Shown: piece after piece, positions 4,116-7,136 of the stretch | Layout: the number at the start of each line of letters is the position of its first letter | Numbering within the stretch: the stretch's first letter is position 1 | The notes under the pieces: model-generated | What the model saw: only the letters and a program-made list of their open reading frames with translations | Databases searched by the model: none | What the model was told of the DNA's origin: nothing | Made by a program: the position numbers and the translations under genes | Source: Nitratifractor sp. | Lineage (GTDB): Bacteria; Campylobacterota; Campylobacteria; Campylobacterales; Sulfurovaceae | Direction of reading: 5' to 3' | Length of the DNA stretch: 7,136 nt | Assembly (NCBI GenBank): GCA_015485845.1 | Contig: WFSU01000121.1 | Location: 1-7,136, forward strand

Positions 4116-6926
4116 ATGGCAAAGAAGAAACAGAAATACCGCATCAAGCTCAACAACAAAGTCCGGGAGATTTTCGGCGGATTACCTTTCGACGAGGGAA
4201 TCGCCACCCTCCCCGATGATCGCCTCACCGAGCTGATGCTCCTCGCCGATCTGGAACACCCCTCCCTCGAGCGCGAGGCGATGATCCGCACACTGAGACG
4301 CGTCTGGAGTGAAGGGGGATATGCTGAGCGCAAGGCAATGGTCTCCTATCTTCGAGGGCATATGGGTGTAGCATCCACGGCACCATCGACACCACAACCT
4401 CCGACGGAAGATACCGTCACTCGTCTCTTGGGCTTACTCGCCCCTCATGCCCCCACTCCCGAGGAGGAGCAGGCGATCCTTGAACAGTTCATCGACGTAC
4501 GGCCGGGCAAGATCACCCCCGAGAAGATCGCCAATGCCCTCCACTACCGCCGCCTCAAGGAGCGCACCGGACGGCTCGAAGCCCAACTCGGGGTGACGCT
4601 GGGGAGTGATGGAGAGATGGAGTGGCACCACCCGTTCCGCTTTGCCCTCCCCGACCACGATTTTGTCAAGACCCTCGTGGTACACACCACCGGTCTCGAC
4701 CTCTCCAATTACCTTAAAATGGAGGATGACGAGCTGATCTCTTCCCTGAGAAAGGTCAAAGAGGAACACATCGCTCAGCGTCAAGAGCAAATCGATGCAT
4801 TTCTCGCCGAACTTTTTGCCCGCCCTCACCCCTGGCTGAGCCCCGAGCAGATCGAAACTCACCTGCGCCGGATGCCGCCGGAGGGAGACCTGTGGCATAC
4901 GCCGATTGATTTCATGGTCTGCGAAGCGATCGTTCGCAGGATCGATCCCAGTTTGAACCTCATCAACTACCACAACTTCTACATCATCGAACGCCCCCAG
5001 ACACTCGATGTTCATGGACGCACGATCCCCTATCGTATCCGTGTCAGCTACGATAAGCCTTTTTGTTACGCCACGATTTGGCGAGGAAAACCTCTCCCCA
5101 TAATCGAGGATCTTTCAGCGGTCAAAGAACAAACACTGGTGCATTTTGGCGAGGCACTTCGCGAACTCTATGATGAAGCAAAGCTCCTGACGATGGGACT
5201 TGAGATATCAGATGATATTGTATGGGATCATATACTTCAGTTCCTCGAGCCTCAACTCATCACCTCGGACGACCTCAAAATCAAGGGCAAAACCCTCCGG
5301 CGTATCCTCTACCATTTTGGCGAGTACCTCCAGCCGCTTCGAGAGAAGAAGAAGCGTGAAGAGCTCCTCGCAAAAACCATCCGGGATTTCAAACAACTTT
5401 TTCCCCTCGCCCGCTCGCTGGGGCGCAAAATCATCTTCCATGCCGGCCCGACTAATAGTGGTAAAACGTACGCAGCGATGGAGCACCTCCGCGCCGCCCA
5501 GACGGGCTATTACCTCGCGCCACTCCGACTGCTGGCACTCGAGGGGTACGAGTCGCTGTGGGAACACGGAATCTCCGCCTCTCTCATCACCGGTGAAGAG
5601 GAGATCTTCGATGAGGCATCTACCCACATCAGCTCCACCATCGAGATGCTCAACTTCGAAGCCGATGTCGACTGCTGCGTGATCGACGAAATCCAGATGA
5701 TCGCCGACCGCGACCGGGGCTGGGCGTGGGCCAATGCCCTCATTGGTGCCCCGGCACGGACGATCATCCTCACCGGATCGGCCGATGCCGTCTCCGCCGT
5801 CTCCGAGCTGGCGGCGTATCTCGGGGAAGAGCTGGAAGTCGTCACGTTCGAGCGCAAAAACCCCCTCGAAGTCCTCCCCCGCCCTGTCCCACTCAAGAAG
5901 ATCAAACCCCTCACTGCCGTAGTCGCTTTCTCTCGCAAAGAAGTCCTCGCCTACCGCCAGCGGCTGAGTACCCACCACCGCGTCTCGGTGATCTACGGCA
6001 ACCTCTCCCCCGAGGTACGCCGCGAAGAAGCCCGCAAATTCCGGGAAGGCGAAAGCGACGTCCTCGTAGCTACTGACGCCATCGCCATGGGGCTCAACCT
6101 CCCCATCCGCACCCTCCTCTTCGCCCGGGACAACAAATTTGACGGCCTGCGCCGCCGGGAGCTGACCACCACCGAAATCCTCCAGATCTCCGGGCGTGCC
6201 GGACGGTACGGGATGCACGAACACGGCTACGTCGGTGCCCTCGACGCTTCGGCACTCGAGATCATCGCCGCGAAGTTTCACGCCCCCCTCCCCGACATCG
6301 AGCTCCCCTTCTCCGTGATGGCCAGCCTCCACCATGTGATGCTCATCGGAGAGATCCTCGAGACCGACGATCTGCTGCACATCCTCACCTTTTTTGCCGA
6401 CAACATGGAGTTTGACGGCCCCTTCCAGGCAGCCAACATCGAATCAATGCTCGAAATCGCCGAAATCGTGGGGAACTATCAGCTCGACCTGCGCTCCCGC
6501 TATCATCTGGCCACCGCTCCGGTGAGCATCAACTCCCCCTACATCGAATCGGTCTTTCACCGCTACCTCAAGCGGCTTGAGAAAGACGAGGCGGTGCCAT
6601 ACATCCCGCCCCGCGACCTACCGCCCCACGCCCACACCAACGAAGAACTGCTCAACGCCGAAGACCGGGTCAAAGAAGTCTCCCTCTACCTCTGGCTTGG
6701 GTTCCGCTTCCCCGAGCAATTCCCCGATACCGAAGCCGCCATCGCCGCCCGCACCCGCCTCAACCGCTTCATCGAAACATCTCTGGCCAAAGGGGATTTT
6801 GTCAAGCGGTGCCGCCGATGTGGTGCCACTCTCGATCTTTCCTACCGTTTCAGCATCTGTGAAAGTTGTCATCGCAAAGGGAAAACCGGAGGGTATCGCC
6901 GATATGGGAAAAAGAGGGAACGGTAA
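4116..6926 (+). CDS. SUV3-like superfamily 2 ATP-dependent RNA helicase with C-terminal zinc ribbon
   Basis: A protein of 936 residues. Residues 1 to about 430 form a long, mostly helical charged region that I cannot assign. The DExH helicase core follows: Walker A GPTNSGKT (444-451), APLRLLALE (468-476), TGEEE (492-496), DEIQ box (524-527), LTGSADA (552-558), VIYGNLSPEVRREEARKF (625-642), ATDAIAMGLNLPI (652-664) and motif VI QISGRAGRYG (690-699). The GPTNSGKT, DEIQ and Q-I-x-GRAGR combination is typical of SUV3, the helicase of the mitochondrial RNA degradosome. Residues about 730-830 match the SUV3 C-terminal region, including LDLRSRYHLATAPVSINSPY. A zinc ribbon with C899, C902, C915 and C918 and a basic tail end the protein. 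The ATG at 4116 has AGG 5 nt upstream and begins a basic MAKKKQKYR; an in-frame TTG at 4071 would add 15 residues but lacks a ribosome binding site. Likely ATP-driven RNA unwinding, perhaps with an exoribonuclease such as PNPase (inference from eukaryotic partners). Confidence 0.9.
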   Translation: MAKKKQKYRIKLNNKVREIFGGLPFDEGIATLPDDRLTELMLLADLEHPSLEREAMIRTLRRVWSEGGYAERKAMVSYLRGHMGVASTAPSTPQPPTEDTVTRLLGLLAPHAPTPEEEQAILEQFIDVRPGKITPEKIANALHYRRLKERTGRLEAQLGVTLGSDGEMEWHHPFRFALPDHDFVKTLVVHTTGLDLSNYLKMEDDELISSLRKVKEEHIAQRQEQIDAFLAELFARPHPWLSPEQIETHLRRMPPEGDLWHTPIDFMVCEAIVRRIDPSLNLINYHNFYIIERPQTLDVHGRTIPYRIRVSYDKPFCYATIWRGKPLPIIEDLSAVKEQTLVHFGEALRELYDEAKLLTMGLEISDDIVWDHILQFLEPQLITSDDLKIKGKTLRRILYHFGEYLQPLREKKKREELLAKTIRDFKQLFPLARSLGRKIIFHAGPTNSGKTYAAMEHLRAAQTGYYLAPLRLLALEGYESLWEHGISASLITGEEEIFDEASTHISSTIEMLNFEADVDCCVIDEIQMIADRDRGWAWANALIGAPARTIILTGSADAVSAVSELAAYLGEELEVVTFERKNPLEVLPRPVPLKKIKPLTAVVAFSRKEVLAYRQRLSTHHRVSVIYGNLSPEVRREEARKFREGESDVLVATDAIAMGLNLPIRTLLFARDNKFDGLRRRELTTTEILQISGRAGRYGMHEHGYVGALDASALEIIAAKFHAPLPDIELPFSVMASLHHVMLIGEILETDDLLHILTFFADNMEFDGPFQAANIESMLEIAEIVGNYQLDLRSRYHLATAPVSINSPYIESVFHRYLKRLEKDEAVPYIPPRDLPPHAHTNEELLNAEDRVKEVSLYLWLGFRFPEQFPDTEAAIAARTRLNRFIETSLAKGDFVKRCRRCGATLDLSYRFSICESCHRKGKTGGYRRYGKKRER

Positions 6927-6973
6927 TATTTTCAACGATAGTTTCTAGAAAAAAATATATGAAAATCGTATAG

Positions 6974-7025
6974 GTTTACTTCATAGTATATACTATGGAT
7001 TTGTAAACGGACGTTGATATTTTTT
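6974..7025 (+). terminator. Nested inverted repeat with T-run after the helicase gene (probable terminator or operator)
   Basis: A perfect 16-bp palindrome, CATAGTATATACTATG (6982-6997), sits inside outer arms GTTTAC (6974-6979) and GTAAAC (7003-7008). A further pair, TCAACG (6932-6937) and CGTTGA (7012-7017), could close the whole structure. It is followed by a T6 run at 7020-7025. It lies 48 bp past the helicase stop in a convergent gap, which favours a transcription terminator. The stem is AT-rich and therefore weak, so an operator-type protein-binding site is a reasonable alternative. Confidence 0.4.
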
Positions 7026-7068
7026 GAGATAATTTTACTGGTTTCATTTCGCAATTAATGAAGATATT

Positions 7069-7136
7069 TTAAACTCTTTCTTGTAATATCTCAAAATATT
7101 CCCTCAAAGAATCCAGATCAATAATATATGTTAACG
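7069..7136 (-). CDS. Possible C-terminal end of an unidentified gene entering from the right
   Basis: The minus strand stays open from the window edge to a TAA at 7071-7069, giving 21 residues: LTYIIDLDSLREYFEILQER and a final V. The alternating charged and hydrophobic pattern looks like a real helical C-terminus, and the gene would converge on the helicase. The piece is too short to assign a family or exclude chance. Confidence 0.35.
   Translation of the reverse strand, partial: LTYIIDLDSLREYFEILQERV

Noticed and set aside
5208..6380. Minus-strand open frame of 390 codons opposite the helicase core
   Set aside because: It is a shadow of the helicase motifs: very Gly/Asp/Glu/Val-rich, low-complexity-like composition and no domain.
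7022..7096. Inverted repeat TTTTGAGATA (7022-7031) and TATCTCAAAA (7087-7096)
   Set aside because: The arms are 55 bp apart, AT-rich and one lies in probable coding sequence; chance is likely.

Overview
This window is bacterial chromosome. Genes are tightly packed and visibly GC-rich, and they are separated by sharply AT-rich gaps. The best lineage guess is Campylobacterota of the Sulfuricurvum/Sulfurimonas type. That rests on the SUV3-like helicase, the AT-rich promoters and the general gene flavour. It is inference: the window has no rRNA or other marker gene.

Left block (1-1760, minus strand): a compact operon read right to left. It starts with a TetR-family repressor, then a GH114-type glycoside hydrolase lipoprotein (8-bp overlap with tetR), then an HpcH/HpaI aldolase/citrate-lyase-like protein (ATGA overlap, cut by the window edge). 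In front of tetR lies a near-perfect sigma70 promoter (TTGACA, 17 bp, TATACT). Its spacer carries an inverted repeat TGAAC-N4-GTTCA. Two better copies of the same inverted repeat lie upstream at centre-to-centre steps of 43 and 42 bp, about four helical turns each. This looks like a self-regulated operon controlled by three helically phased operators.

AT-rich gap (1761-2142): no intact gene. Its minus strand reads as protein-like in two successive frames, consistent with the frameshifted remnant of a lost gene.

Middle (2143-3984, minus strand): a 613-residue exported protein with a signal peptide, a long Pro/Ser/Thr-rich linker, a NodB-type polysaccharide deacetylase domain with its metal and catalytic motifs intact, and a C-terminal ankyrin-repeat segment. 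The neighbouring GH114 hydrolase and this deacetylase both suggest amino-sugar polysaccharide processing at the cell envelope, but they appear to be separate transcription units.

Right block (4116-6926, plus strand): a 936-residue SUV3-like superfamily 2 (DExH) helicase, divergently transcribed from the deacetylase. It has a long N-terminal region of unclear function, a complete helicase core, a SUV3-like C-terminal region and a four-cysteine zinc ribbon at the end. Beyond it is an AT-rich convergent gap holding a nested inverted repeat followed by a T-run (probable terminator or operator). The probable C-terminal end of a minus-strand gene enters at the right edge.
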